From assembly GCA_038246545.1 (NCBI GenBank), contig JBBRVW010000026.1, forward strand, positions 1-64,000: a stretch of 64,000 nt of DNA, in the 5' to 3' direction. Shown one piece after another: positions 1 to 8,100 of this stretch. Below the pieces are notes generated by a model that saw only the letters and a list, made by a program, of their open reading frames with translations, did not search any database and had not been told where the DNA came from. The stretch comes from JBBRVW01 sp038246545 (GTDB taxonomy: Bacteria; Actinomycetota; Actinomycetes; JACCUZ01). Every line of letters begins with the position of its first letter. Position 1 is the stretch's first letter. Both the position numbers and the translations under genes were made by a program.

Positions 1-1
1 G

Positions 2-166
2 CGCCAGCAGCTGTACGGCCAGATCCGCGCGACCGTTCGCGAGGAGGCGCCGATCATCTTCGTTCACTACGAGACGCTGAACTACCTCATGACGAAGGAT
101 GTGGTGGGCAGCACCGTCACCCCTGCCCTGGAGCTCAACCTCAAGGACGTCGGCTTCACCGGCTGA
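2..166 (+). CDS. C-terminal end of an extracellular solute-binding protein (peptide/opine ABC transporter type), partial
   Basis: Only the last 54 residues are inside the window; the gene starts to the left. The tail reads RQQLYGQIRATVREEAPIIF and then a short tail ending DVGFTG. This is the usual C-terminal pattern of family-5 solute-binding proteins (DppA/OppA type): the Y-G-Q-I amphipathic helix, then E-A-P-I-I-F. Such lipoproteins deliver peptides, opines or nickel chelates to an ABC permease on the cell surface. The permease genes are not in the window, and a 42-nt hairpin follows the stop codon, so this is probably the last gene of its transcript. Family assignment rests on a short stretch and the substrate cannot be told. 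Confidence 0.6.
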   Translation, partial: RQQLYGQIRATVREEAPIIFVHYETLNYLMTKDVVGSTVTPALELNLKDVGFTG

Positions 167-181
167 CCGCCCGTTCTCACG

Positions 182-223
182 TGTCAGCCGCTCGCTCCGG
201 CACGCCGGAGCGAGCGGCTGACA
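182..223. repeat. 42-nt palindrome, family A copy 1 (probable transcription terminator)
   Basis: A 19-bp perfect inverted repeat with a CACG loop; the arm is TGTCAGCCGCTCGCTCCGG. It lies 15 nt after the stop of the binding-protein gene and 34 nt before the next start. No U tract follows, as is common for high-GC actinobacterial terminators. Two more 42-nt elements with the same TGTCAG / CTGACA ends occur at 691-732 and 4191-4232. Confidence 0.8.
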
Positions 224-257
224 ACTTTCGCGGGTGCGGGCTGGTAGGACGGTGGAC

Positions 258-683
258 ATGACGGAGGAGAGCTACCCGACGATCCTGCAGACCGTCCTGG
301 ACGCGGCGGACCCCCGCGCGACGGCGGAGTTCTACCGGCAGATGTTCGGCCTGCACTACCGGCCGGGCGACGAGCCGCCTCCCGCAGGCGAGCCTGACGA
401 GAACGGCCAGGACTGGCTGGTGCTGCTGATGCAGGACGGCTCGCGGTCCTTGGCGTTCGGCAAGGCTGACGATGTCGCCGGGACCACCTGGCCGGAGCCC
501 GGCGTACCGCAACAGATGCACCTCGACACGTCGGTATCCTCGGTCGACCAGCTGGAGCGGCAGCACGAGCGGGCGCTGGGCCTCGGTGCCCGGCTGCGGT
601 TCGACCGCACCGACGACCCGGACGAGCCGCTGCGGGTCTACGTCGACCCGGCCGGCCACCTGTTCTGCATCTTCGTCGCCTAG
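258..683 (+). CDS. VOC-family protein (glyoxalase/bleomycin-resistance fold)
   Basis: A 141-residue protein with the two beta-alpha-beta-beta-beta halves of the vicinal oxygen chelate fold: VLDAADPRATAEFYRQMFGL at the start of module one and YVDPAGHLFCIFVA at the C-terminus. Members are metal-dependent lyases, isomerases, dioxygenases or drug-binding proteins; nothing here fixes the reaction. It resembles the minus-strand VOC gene at 31553-31963, which also ends in a D-P-A-G-H-x-F-C motif. ATG at 258 was chosen because the conserved fold starts about ten residues later; an upstream in-frame GTG at 234 would add eight unsupported residues. It lies between two palindromes and is probably monocistronic. 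Confidence 0.75.
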   Translation: MTEESYPTILQTVLDAADPRATAEFYRQMFGLHYRPGDEPPPAGEPDENGQDWLVLLMQDGSRSLAFGKADDVAGTTWPEPGVPQQMHLDTSVSSVDQLERQHERALGLGARLRFDRTDDPDEPLRVYVDPAGHLFCIFVA

Positions 684-690
684 CGCGACC

Positions 691-732
691 TGTCAGCCTG
701 TGGCCGCCGTATCCGGCGGCCAGCGGCTGACA
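691..732. repeat. 42-nt palindrome, family A copy 2 (probable bidirectional terminator)
   Basis: Outer arms TGTCAGCC (691-698) and GGCTGACA (725-732) flank an inner 9-bp stem, TGGCCGCCG with CGGCGGCCA, and a TATC loop. It sits between the convergent VOC gene (ends 683) and response regulator gene (ends 739), so it can stop transcription from both sides. It has the same length as copies 1 and 3. Confidence 0.75.
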
Positions 733-738
733 AGTGGG

Positions 739-1404
739 TTAGGGGTGGCCGGCGCCGCCGTCATGGCGCAGGGCCGCCAGGACGGCCTTGACCCGGCGGT
801 GGCCGCCGGGCTCGTCGTGCAGCCCGAGCTTGCTGAAGATGCTGGCGATGTGGCTCTCCACCGTCTTGACCGAGACGACGAGCCGCTCCGCGATCCCGCC
901 GTTGGACATCCCTTCCGCCATCAGCGCCAGGACGTCGCGCTCGCGGTCCGACAGCGCGGCGACCGGGCTGCGCGCGGCGTGCGCCTGCATCAGGCCCCGC
1001 ACGATGTCGGGATCGAGCACGGTGCCGCCCGCCGCGATGGTCTCCAGAGCCTGGAGGAGGGTCGACACCTGGATGACGCGGTCCTTCAGCAGGTACCCGA
1101 AATGGCTCGCCTGCCGCTCGAGCAGCGTGGCGGCGACCTGCGTCTCGACCGCCTGGGACAGCAGCAGGATGCCGAGGCCCGGGCGGCTGGCCCGGAGCTC
1201 GACCGCGGCGACGGCGCCCTCGTGGGTGAACGTCGGCGGCATCCGGATGTCGACGATGGCGACGTCCGGCTCGTGCGCGGCCACGGCCTCGACCAGCCCG
1301 GCCGCGTCGGCGACCGTCGCGCAGACCTCGATGCCCGACTCGGTGAGCAGCCGGGACAGCCCCTCCCGCAGCAGGGCGGAGTCGTCCGCGATCACGACCC
1401 GCAC
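739..1404 (-). CDS. NarL/LuxR-type response regulator
   Basis: A 221-residue two-domain regulator. The receiver domain (about 1-120) begins VRVVIADDSALLREGL and has the phospho-acceptor Asp at residue 52 (AIVDIRMPP) and the conserved Lys in YLLKDR. The C-terminal helix-turn-helix (about 155-215) contains LSDRERDVLALMAEGMSN and VKTVESHIASIFSKL, the LuxR signature. It is the partner of the histidine kinase immediately upstream: the kinase stop lies 13 nt inside this gene, so translation is probably coupled. GTG at 1404 is the only start giving a complete receiver domain. The target genes are not evident; autoregulation is possible. Confidence 0.92.
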   Translation of the reverse strand: MRVVIADDSALLREGLSRLLTESGIEVCATVADAAGLVEAVAAHEPDVAIVDIRMPPTFTHEGAVAAVELRASRPGLGILLLSQAVETQVAATLLERQASHFGYLLKDRVIQVSTLLQALETIAAGGTVLDPDIVRGLMQAHAARSPVAALSDRERDVLALMAEGMSNGGIAERLVVSVKTVESHIASIFSKLGLHDEPGGHRRVKAVLAALRHDGGAGHP

Positions 1405-3353
1405 GGCAGCTCCGCCTCGACGACGGTGCCGTGCGGGGAGTTCTCGCAGACCCGGAGGCAGCCGCTCAGGGCCGACACCCGGTCCGCCAGCCCCTGCAGC
1501 CCGTGGCCCTGTGGGTCGGCCTGTCCTACGCCCTGGTCTGCGATCACGACCCGCAGGACCGCGCCGCGAACCTCGGCCGTGATCGAGAGGTCCTGGACGT
1601 CGGCATGTTTGACGGCGTTGGTCGTCGCCTCGGCGATGACGAACCACGCCGCGCCCTCGACGTCGGCGGGGAAGCGCCGGTCCACGACGTCGTGGGCGAC
1701 GGCCAGCGGAGCCCGGCCGGCAAGGTCTTCCACCGCCGCGAGCAGGCCACCACCGGCCAGGGCCGCCGGCTGCAGGCCGCCGGCCAGGTCGCGAAGCTCC
1801 TGCACGGTGAGACCCAGGTCGACGATGGCGCGGTCGATCTCGGCGTGGAGCACGGTCGGGCCGCCGTTCACCTGGGCCGCCCGAAGCTGCAGGGCGATTG
1901 CCAGCAGCCGTTGCTGCGCGCCGTCGTGCAGGTCTCGCTCGATCCGCCGACGTTCGTCGAGGTGCGCCGTGGCGATCCGGGACCGCGACTCGCTGATGAG
2001 CTCGACCTGGCGCGCGAGCTCGGCGCGCAGCGCGACGTTGTCGAGCTCGGCCGCGGCTTCCTGCGCGACCGCCTCGATGACGGCCCGCTGCGACCGCTGC
2101 GGGTCGAACTCGACCTTCGCCGTGACGGCACCGCGCCGTCCTACGTCGACGGCGTGCGGGCCGGGCGGCACCGCGTGCCCGTCGGAGGTCACCCAGGCGT
2201 CGTCGCCGGCCGGGTACAGGACGCGCACCCGGGGGTCCCGCAGCGCGGCCGGGAGCAGCGCATCGAGGTCCGGCGTCGCGCCGGACAGGCCCGAGCGCAC
2301 GGCCTGGACAGCGTCGAAGCGGTCGCGATCGATGCGCCGGGCCACCGCACGTCGACCCCACACATAGGCCGTGCGGGCCGCCGTCGCTCCGGCCAGCGTC
2401 GCGGCGACGGTCGTCAGTCGCGAGGCAGGGTCGATCGGGGTGGTCCGGCTGATGACGACCACCACCACGCCGAAGCCGACGATCACGGCGGCCGACGCCA
2501 GCGCGTAGGCGGCCGAGTCGGTCACCACCCGCTCGACGTCGTAGAGCCGGTACCGCAGGACGGAGAGGGCGGCCCCGACCGACAGCGTGACGATGGAGGC
2601 GGACATCAGGTAGCCGGCGACGTCGGAGCGCCCGAGGTACGACACCGCGAAGCTGGCGACGACGCACGGGACCAGGGGGACCGCGCCGGCGACCAGCCAC
2701 AGCAGCTGCTGACGGGCCGGCCCCTCTGCTGCGCGCCAACGCCGGACCAGCTCGACGGCTGACAGCACCAGGCAGAGACCGGTCACGATGATGGCTGCCG
2801 CGGCCACGTACGCCATCGGGACCTGCAGCGGGCGGATCGCCCAGGGGCTGACGGTGTCCGCGTACGGCGGGTCCAGCCGCGTCGACCGCAGCAGCGCCGC
2901 GACCTGGTAGAGCGCACCAGTGAGGACCGTCCACCGCGGCAGCGACCGTCGTACCGTCGTCCGCACCGGCGGCGTGAACCACAGGACGAGCGCCAGGTAC
3001 ACGAACCACCAGACGAAGCTCGTGTCGGACAACGTGGCGGCCAGGGCGCCTGCTGGCGCGGAGAACCGCTCGGCGTGCGCCAGGCCGGCGTACACGTCGG
3101 TGAGCCCGCTCCAGGCGAGCGCGGCACCCAGGCCGAGGAAGGCCCACCCCGCGAGCTGCGGGTAGGCCTTGCCGGTCAGCAGCATCCCGACCAGCCAGCA
3201 GGTGAGGGTCGCGACGACGAACGGCACGTCGGCCGCCCCCAGGAGCGGCTCGCCGTCGGGTGGCCGCTCCAGCTGCACGACGGTCGTGGCAGCCAGCAGC
3301 GCAGGAGTCACGGGCCAGGTGAGCGCCCGGACCAGAACGCGCGGCGGCCCCAT
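1392..3353 (-). CDS. Membrane sensor histidine kinase, NarL-system type (HisKA_3)
   Basis: A 653-residue kinase. Residues about 15-300 contain roughly eight hydrophobic segments forming a large membrane sensor. A linker follows, then the dimerisation/phosphotransfer helix RRRIERDLHDGAQQRLLAI with the phospho-His at 476, and a C-terminal ATPase domain containing ATTNAVKHA (N box) and VIADQGVGQ (G1 box). It autophosphorylates and passes phosphate to the downstream-overlapping NarL-type regulator. The start at 3353 is the first methionine before the first membrane helix. The multi-helix N-terminus resembles kinases that sense lipophilic compounds or membrane state, but the ligand is unknown. It is divergent from the small membrane protein gene at 3490. 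Confidence 0.92.
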   Translation of the reverse strand: MGPPRVLVRALTWPVTPALLAATTVVQLERPPDGEPLLGAADVPFVVATLTCWLVGMLLTGKAYPQLAGWAFLGLGAALAWSGLTDVYAGLAHAERFSAPAGALAATLSDTSFVWWFVYLALVLWFTPPVRTTVRRSLPRWTVLTGALYQVAALLRSTRLDPPYADTVSPWAIRPLQVPMAYVAAAAIIVTGLCLVLSAVELVRRWRAAEGPARQQLLWLVAGAVPLVPCVVASFAVSYLGRSDVAGYLMSASIVTLSVGAALSVLRYRLYDVERVVTDSAAYALASAAVIVGFGVVVVVISRTTPIDPASRLTTVAATLAGATAARTAYVWGRRAVARRIDRDRFDAVQAVRSGLSGATPDLDALLPAALRDPRVRVLYPAGDDAWVTSDGHAVPPGPHAVDVGRRGAVTAKVEFDPQRSQRAVIEAVAQEAAAELDNVALRAELARQVELISESRSRIATAHLDERRRIERDLHDGAQQRLLAIALQLRAAQVNGGPTVLHAEIDRAIVDLGLTVQELRDLAGGLQPAALAGGGLLAAVEDLAGRAPLAVAHDVVDRRFPADVEGAAWFVIAEATTNAVKHADVQDLSITAEVRGAVLRVVIADQGVGQADPQGHGLQGLADRVSALSGCLRVCENSPHGTVVEAELPCGS

Positions 3354-3489
3354 CGCGTCATGGTGACAGCAACGGCGCACCGGGGACTCAGGGTCAGCCC
3401 TGATCCGAGAGTGGTGCCGGCCCGGTCGCCACGGCGGCGCCCCCGGCGAAGGCTGGCCGCAGGACGTCCCGACCAGCCTGGAGCGCTCG

Positions 3490-4170
3490 ATGACCACCAC
3501 CACGACAGACCCGGGGCCGACCGGCGCCCGCTTCGCGCAGACCGGTGCCGCCCGCAAGGTCGCCGCCGGCGCCTCGGCGCTGTTCGGCGTCGCCCTGTTC
3601 ATGACGGTGGCGAGCATCGACGTCCCGCACCGCGCGACCGACGCCGAGCTCGTGCACTGGTGGGAGCAGTCGGGCAACCGCATCGCAGGCATCGTCTCCG
3701 GCCTGTCCGCGATCAGCGCGGCGGTACTGATCGCGGTCGTGCTGAACTACCTCGGACGGCTGAAGGCGACGGAGCGCGCGCCGCACTGGATGGCCTTCGC
3801 GCGGTCCATGGGGGCCGCGGTCACCGCCGTCTGGCTGGTGACCGGCGCTGCCCGGGCGACGATCAGCCGGCTGGTCGACGTCATCGACGAGCCGCTGCCT
3901 GGGGTCGACGTCCTCCGGTTCGCGACGGCGTTGAACTACGCCCTGCTGGGACTCGCCGGGATGGGGGCCCTCGGCCTCGTCATCCTCGCCGTCTCGGTCG
4001 TCGTGCTGCGCACCGGCGCGCTCGGGCGGTGGGTCGGCCGGGTCGGGATCGGCTGCGCCGTCGTGGTGATCGGCGCGACGCTCGCGCAGGTCGGTGCGTA
4101 CGTGACGCTGGTGGCGATCGCCTGGGCGTTCTGCCTCGCGGTCGCCATCTGGCGCGCCCCGGAGGACTGA
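3490..4170 (+). CDS. Putative four-helix membrane protein of unknown function
   Basis: A 226-residue protein with about five hydrophobic stretches (near residues 25-45, 68-90, 105-125, 150-175 and 185-220). Between the first two is a short extracytoplasmic loop containing HRATDAELVHWWEQSGNR. The layout resembles actinobacterial DUF4386-like membrane proteins, but that is only a visual resemblance. It is divergent from the sensor kinase with a 136-nt gap and convergent with the nitronate monooxygenase gene; a family A palindrome lies between their ends. Being next to a membrane-sensing two-component system makes it a candidate target or accessory of that system, which is inference. Confidence 0.6.
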   Translation: MTTTTTDPGPTGARFAQTGAARKVAAGASALFGVALFMTVASIDVPHRATDAELVHWWEQSGNRIAGIVSGLSAISAAVLIAVVLNYLGRLKATERAPHWMAFARSMGAAVTAVWLVTGAARATISRLVDVIDEPLPGVDVLRFATALNYALLGLAGMGALGLVILAVSVVVLRTGALGRWVGRVGIGCAVVVIGATLAQVGAYVTLVAIAWAFCLAVAIWRAPED

Positions 4171-4190
4171 CGCGCTCCGCCCAGGAGAGT

Positions 4191-4232
4191 TGTCAGGCGC
4201 TGAGGGCCATATACGGCGGCGTGGGGCTGACA
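4191..4232. repeat. 42-nt palindrome, family A copy 3 (degenerate)
   Basis: It begins TGTCAGGCGC and ends GGGGCTGACA, with the core ATATACGGCGGC matching the TATCCGGCGGC of copy 2. The outer six bases pair perfectly; inner pairing is weaker than in copies 1 and 2. It lies between the convergent stop codons at 4170 and 4235. Confidence 0.65.
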
Positions 4233-4234
4233 GG

Positions 4235-5248
4235 TCACGGGAGCTCGTCGGCGATCGTGCGGACCAGGTCGGCGGCGGGCATCGGGCGCAGCCGCTGCCA
4301 CCCCTCGCCGGCCCACAGGTGCAGCCGGTCGGCGTCACCGGCCGTGGCGGCCGCGGCCCTGAGGGGCCGGGTCAGATGGTGCACCTCCGGGTAGCCGCGC
4401 GGCGCCGCGAGGTCGTGCGCGAGCAGGAAGGCGTTGACCAGGCCGCGCGCCGGCCGTCCGGTGAAGGCGCGCGTCATCGCGGTCCGCGTGAACCGCGGGT
4501 CGAGCAGGGCGGCGAGGTGGGTGGGCGAGGTGCCGGCCTCCGGGCAGCCCAGGAACGCCGTGCCCATCGCCGCCCAGGTCGCGCCGTGCTCGAGCACGGC
4601 GCGGACGTCGGCGCCGTCCATCAGCCCGCCGGCCGCGACGAGCGGCAGCTCGGTGACGGCGCGCACGGCGGCCAGCAGCGTGCGCAGCGGCACCGCAGGC
4701 CCGGTGTCGTCGTCGTCGGTGAACGCGCCGCGGTGCGCCCCGGCCTCCGCGCCCTGCACCCACAGGGCGTCCGGGTGCACCGCGCACGCGAGCAGGGCCT
4801 CCTGGACCGTCGTCACCGTGACCACCACGGCCGACCCGGCGGCGCGGAGCGTGGCCACGGCCGCAGCCGACGGGCACCCGAACGTCGTGCTCACCACCGG
4901 CACACCGGCGACGGCGACGAGCTTCGCGTCGGCCTCGTCGTCGTCCCAGCGCGGCTCGCCGGGCTCGACGCCGAGCGCGGCGGCGTCCGGCGCGAGCCGC
5001 GCGCGGTAGGCCGCGACCCCGTCCGGCTCGGGGCTGCGGGCACCCGGCAGGAAGACATTGACGCCGAACGGCGCGCGGGTGAGGCGTCTCAACGCAGCGA
5101 CCTCGGCGGCGACGGCGTCCGTCGCCCGGTAGCCGGCCGCGAGGAACCCCAGCCCGCCGGCGCCGCACACCGCGGCGACCAGCGCCGTGGTCGACGGCCC
5201 GCCGGCCATCGGCGCCGCCACGACCGGCACGTCCAGCGCGGGCAGCAC
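4235..5248 (-). CDS. Nitronate monooxygenase family flavoprotein (2-nitropropane dioxygenase-like)
   Basis: A 337-residue TIM-barrel FMN enzyme. Visible family features are VVAAPMAGGPSTTALVAAVC at the N-terminus, the flavin and catalytic-His region WVQGAEAGAHRGAF, and the phosphate-binding LPLVAAGGLMDG. Family members oxidise alkyl nitronates such as propionate 3-nitronate to the carbonyl compound and nitrite, detoxifying nitro compounds; some homologues are enoyl reductases. The central His of the EAGxH motif favours true nitronate monooxygenase activity. The length is normal. It is transcribed alone, convergent with the membrane protein gene and divergent from the heparinase-like gene. Confidence 0.85.
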   Translation of the reverse strand: MLPALDVPVVAAPMAGGPSTTALVAAVCGAGGLGFLAAGYRATDAVAAEVAALRRLTRAPFGVNVFLPGARSPEPDGVAAYRARLAPDAAALGVEPGEPRWDDDEADAKLVAVAGVPVVSTTFGCPSAAAVATLRAAGSAVVVTVTTVQEALLACAVHPDALWVQGAEAGAHRGAFTDDDDTGPAVPLRTLLAAVRAVTELPLVAAGGLMDGADVRAVLEHGATWAAMGTAFLGCPEAGTSPTHLAALLDPRFTRTAMTRAFTGRPARGLVNAFLLAHDLAAPRGYPEVHHLTRPLRAAAATAGDADRLHLWAGEGWQRLRPMPAADLVRTIADELP

Positions 5249-5391
5249 CCCACGAATCTACGACCGGACCACGCCGAGTGGGCGCAAAGTTGCGCGAAGC
5301 GGACACCGGATGCGGATACTGGGTGGGGAGACGACCGAGAGCAGGCGCCGGCACCTGGCGCGACGAGGACCACCGTGGGGGAGATCCACCA

Positions 5392-8037
5392 GTGACACCG
5401 GGGCGACCCGCCGTACGTCCGGTCCGCGCGCGCACCCGCCTCGGGGTGCTCGCCGCGCTCTGCGTGGCGCTCACGGCCGGGGCCCTCAGCGGGGCACCCG
5501 CCGAGGCCGCACCCGCACCGGCGCCGCACCTCAACCAGGTCGCCGCCGCGTCGCAGTGCCCGATCGGGCTGGGCCGGCCGCAGAAGGGCAGCGCCGCCAA
5601 GGCCCGCGCCCTGATGGCCGGACGCGCCCAGATCAACGAGTACGGCTGGTTCCACCTCGCGGCGAACCCGTCCTGGAAGCCCGTCAGCACGCTGGACAGC
5701 AGCGGCAAGGGCTACATGCACTCGCTGCACTACTTGCTTCCGCTGCTCCGGCGCGGGGTGAAGACCGGCAACAAGGACTTCATCGACCGCTTCTACTTCC
5801 TGATCCACGACTGGTACCGCGACAACAAGCCCGGCGGCGCCAGCAGCCGCTACGCGTGGGGCCCGCCGATCTACGAGGGCTTCCGCTCGCTCGTGCTCGT
5901 CTGCGCCGCCGCCGGCCCGCGCGGCACCGCGCCGTGGCTGGCCAGGGCGCTGAAGAAGCAGGGCGAGATGGCCGCCAGCTCGGCCCGGTACGAAGGCATC
6001 AACAACGCCTCGCTGCACCAGCAGATGGGTCTCTACGCCGTGGCCGTGACCCTCGGCCGGCCCGCCTGGCGGCGGCTCGCGAAGCAGCGCATCGACACGC
6101 TCGCGGCCCGCCTCATCCACGAGGACGGGTCGGACGAGGAGGGCGCGCTCACCTACGCGCAGAACGACTACCGGTGGTTCAACCAGGCCGCCGAGCGGTT
6201 CCGTCGGGCCGGTGACTCGATCCCGCCGGAGTTCGCGCGGATCGCCGCGATCCCGGCCTTCCTCGCCCAGGCCACCCGGCCCGACGGCCGGATCGAGGCG
6301 CTCGGCGACTCCAGCCCGACGCTGCTCGGTGCCCGCAGCTGGGACGGCACCTCCGCCGAGTGGGCCGCCACCGGCGGCGCCAGCGGGGTCGCGCCGAGCG
6401 CCACCTTCAGCTCGTACGCGGGCGGCTACGTGTTCGGCCGCAGCGGGTGGGGCAGCGAGTCGCGCCCGCTCGTCGACCAGACCTACTACAGCGTGCGTGC
6501 CGGCCAGGGCAGCGGCATCCCGCACGCCCACGACGACGCCGGCGCGCTGACGCTGTACTCCTACGGCTCGCCGCTGCTGCTCGACACCGGGCAGTGGAAG
6601 TACGTCTACGGCAGCACCCGGTCGTTCGTCGTGTCCCGGGCCGCGCACAACGCGGTGCTCGTCGACGGCGCCACCCGCACCCGGCCACGCCCCCAGCTGA
6701 GCACCGCGCAGGCGCCGGGTCTCGACATGACGACCGTCGTCGACACCGGCTACAGCGGTGTCACCCTGACCCGCACCATCGCCTACGACCGGGTCGACGA
6801 CGTCGTCCTCGTGTGGGACCGCCTCACCTCGGTCAAGCAGGTGCGGGCCAGCCAGCAGTGGGGCCTCGGCCGCGACCGCGGCGTCACCCTCGACCAGGAC
6901 ACCGCGCACACCACCGGCGAGGGCGCCAACGTGTCGATGTTCTTCACCTCCGGCGGGGCGCCGCTCGACGTCGGGCGCGGTGACAAGAAGCCCTGGCGCG
7001 GCTGGAACAGCATCGCCTACGGCGAGCTCGCGCCGGCCCCGTCGCTGCGCGCCACCCAGAAGGGCATGTCGCTTTCCTGGCTCACGGTGATCGCCCCGCG
7101 CAAGCCCGGCGTCCCGGGCTCGGCCTTCTCCGCGACGTCGTCGGTGTCGTCGACGAACGCGTCGGTCGTGCTGCGCACGCCGACCGGCTCGCAGCAGGTC
7201 AACCTCGACGCGACCTCCGGGTCGCTCTCGCCGGCGACCACCCTGACACCGACCGCCTCGGCTCCCGCACCGATCGTGCTGGCCGGCAGCACGACGAGCC
7301 TGCGCGGCACCGGCCTGGTGCCGGGCGCTGGCGTGACGCTCGAGTCGATGCCGGCCGGGGGCACCACCTGGACGGCGATCAGCTCCGGCGTAGCGGGCCG
7401 GGCCGGCACCATCGACCTCGGCCCCGCGCCGATGTCGGCCACGTCCGACCTGCGGCTGGTGTCCGGCGGCGCTGCGTCGGCCCCGGTGCGTGTCATTGCG
7501 GCCGTCGCCCCGCAGCCGCTGGCGGGGGTCACCGCGTCCCCCACCGGCCCCGGCGAGGTCACCGTGTCGTGGCAGCCGCCGGCCGACACCGGCGGTGCGC
7601 CGCTCACCCGCTACGCCGTGCGGATCGACGGCAAGCGCGTCGTGGTGGCCGCCGACGCCGCCACGAGCGTCGTCGTGAGCGGGGTGCACGCGGGTGACGA
7701 GGTGGCCAAGGTCCGCGCGTTCAACGCGGTGGCGATGTCGGCCTGGGCGTCGATCGGTGTCGCGGTGCCGCCGTACCCGTCGGTGACCGGGCCCACCAAG
7801 GTGCGGAAGGGCACGACGGTCAGGGTGAAGCTGGCGGGCCTGCTGCCCGGCCAGGTCGCCGACGTCGCGGTGAAGACCGTGAAGAGCGGCGCGGTGAAGC
7901 TGCGGCACCGGACAGCCACCAAGAACGGCACCGCCACGGTGCGGTTCCTGGTGCGGTCGACCACCCGGGTGTCCGCCACCAGCGGCGGCATCACGTCCGC
8001 CGTCCTGCGCATCGGAGTGCCGACCAGGAAGCGCTGA
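5392..8037 (+). CDS. Secreted heparinase II/III-family polysaccharide lyase with C-terminal Fn3 domain
   Basis: An 881-residue exported protein. The GTG start at 5392 follows a GGGGAG site by about 8 nt and gives a signal peptide (RTRLGVLAALCVALTAGALS, cleavage near AEA-AP). Residues about 60-330 form the helical toroid region. Next is the family signature with SGIPHAHDDAGALTLYSYGS, a short LLLDTGQWKY stretch, and SRAAHNAVLVDG, which carries the conserved His, Tyr and Asn set. A beta-sandwich follows. A fibronectin type III domain occupies about 715-805 (VTVSWQPPADTGGAPLTRYA), then a basic C-terminal beta domain. Known relatives cleave uronic-acid polysaccharides such as heparan sulfate or alginate by beta-elimination; the substrate here is unknown. 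No SusD-like protein, PTS or ABC sugar importer is adjacent. Confidence 0.82.
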   Translation: MTPGRPAVRPVRARTRLGVLAALCVALTAGALSGAPAEAAPAPAPHLNQVAAASQCPIGLGRPQKGSAAKARALMAGRAQINEYGWFHLAANPSWKPVSTLDSSGKGYMHSLHYLLPLLRRGVKTGNKDFIDRFYFLIHDWYRDNKPGGASSRYAWGPPIYEGFRSLVLVCAAAGPRGTAPWLARALKKQGEMAASSARYEGINNASLHQQMGLYAVAVTLGRPAWRRLAKQRIDTLAARLIHEDGSDEEGALTYAQNDYRWFNQAAERFRRAGDSIPPEFARIAAIPAFLAQATRPDGRIEALGDSSPTLLGARSWDGTSAEWAATGGASGVAPSATFSSYAGGYVFGRSGWGSESRPLVDQTYYSVRAGQGSGIPHAHDDAGALTLYSYGSPLLLDTGQWKYVYGSTRSFVVSRAAHNAVLVDGATRTRPRPQLSTAQAPGLDMTTVVDTGYSGVTLTRTIAYDRVDDVVLVWDRLTSVKQVRASQQWGLGRDRGVTLDQDTAHTTGEGANVSMFFTSGGAPLDVGRGDKKPWRGWNSIAYGELAPAPSLRATQKGMSLSWLTVIAPRKPGVPGSAFSATSSVSSTNASVVLRTPTGSQQVNLDATSGSLSPATTLTPTASAPAPIVLAGSTTSLRGTGLVPGAGVTLESMPAGGTTWTAISSGVAGRAGTIDLGPAPMSATSDLRLVSGGAASAPVRVIAAVAPQPLAGVTASPTGPGEVTVSWQPPADTGGAPLTRYAVRIDGKRVVVAADAATSVVVSGVHAGDEVAKVRAFNAVAMSAWASIGVAVPPYPSVTGPTKVRKGTTVRVKLAGLLPGQVADVAVKTVKSGAVKLRHRTATKNGTATVRFLVRSTTRVSATSGGITSAVLRIGVPTRKR

Positions 8038-8100
8038 CCGCTTCGCCCTGGACCCTGACACCGGCCCCCACGCCGCACGCCGGCGGCCGACGGCGGCAGG

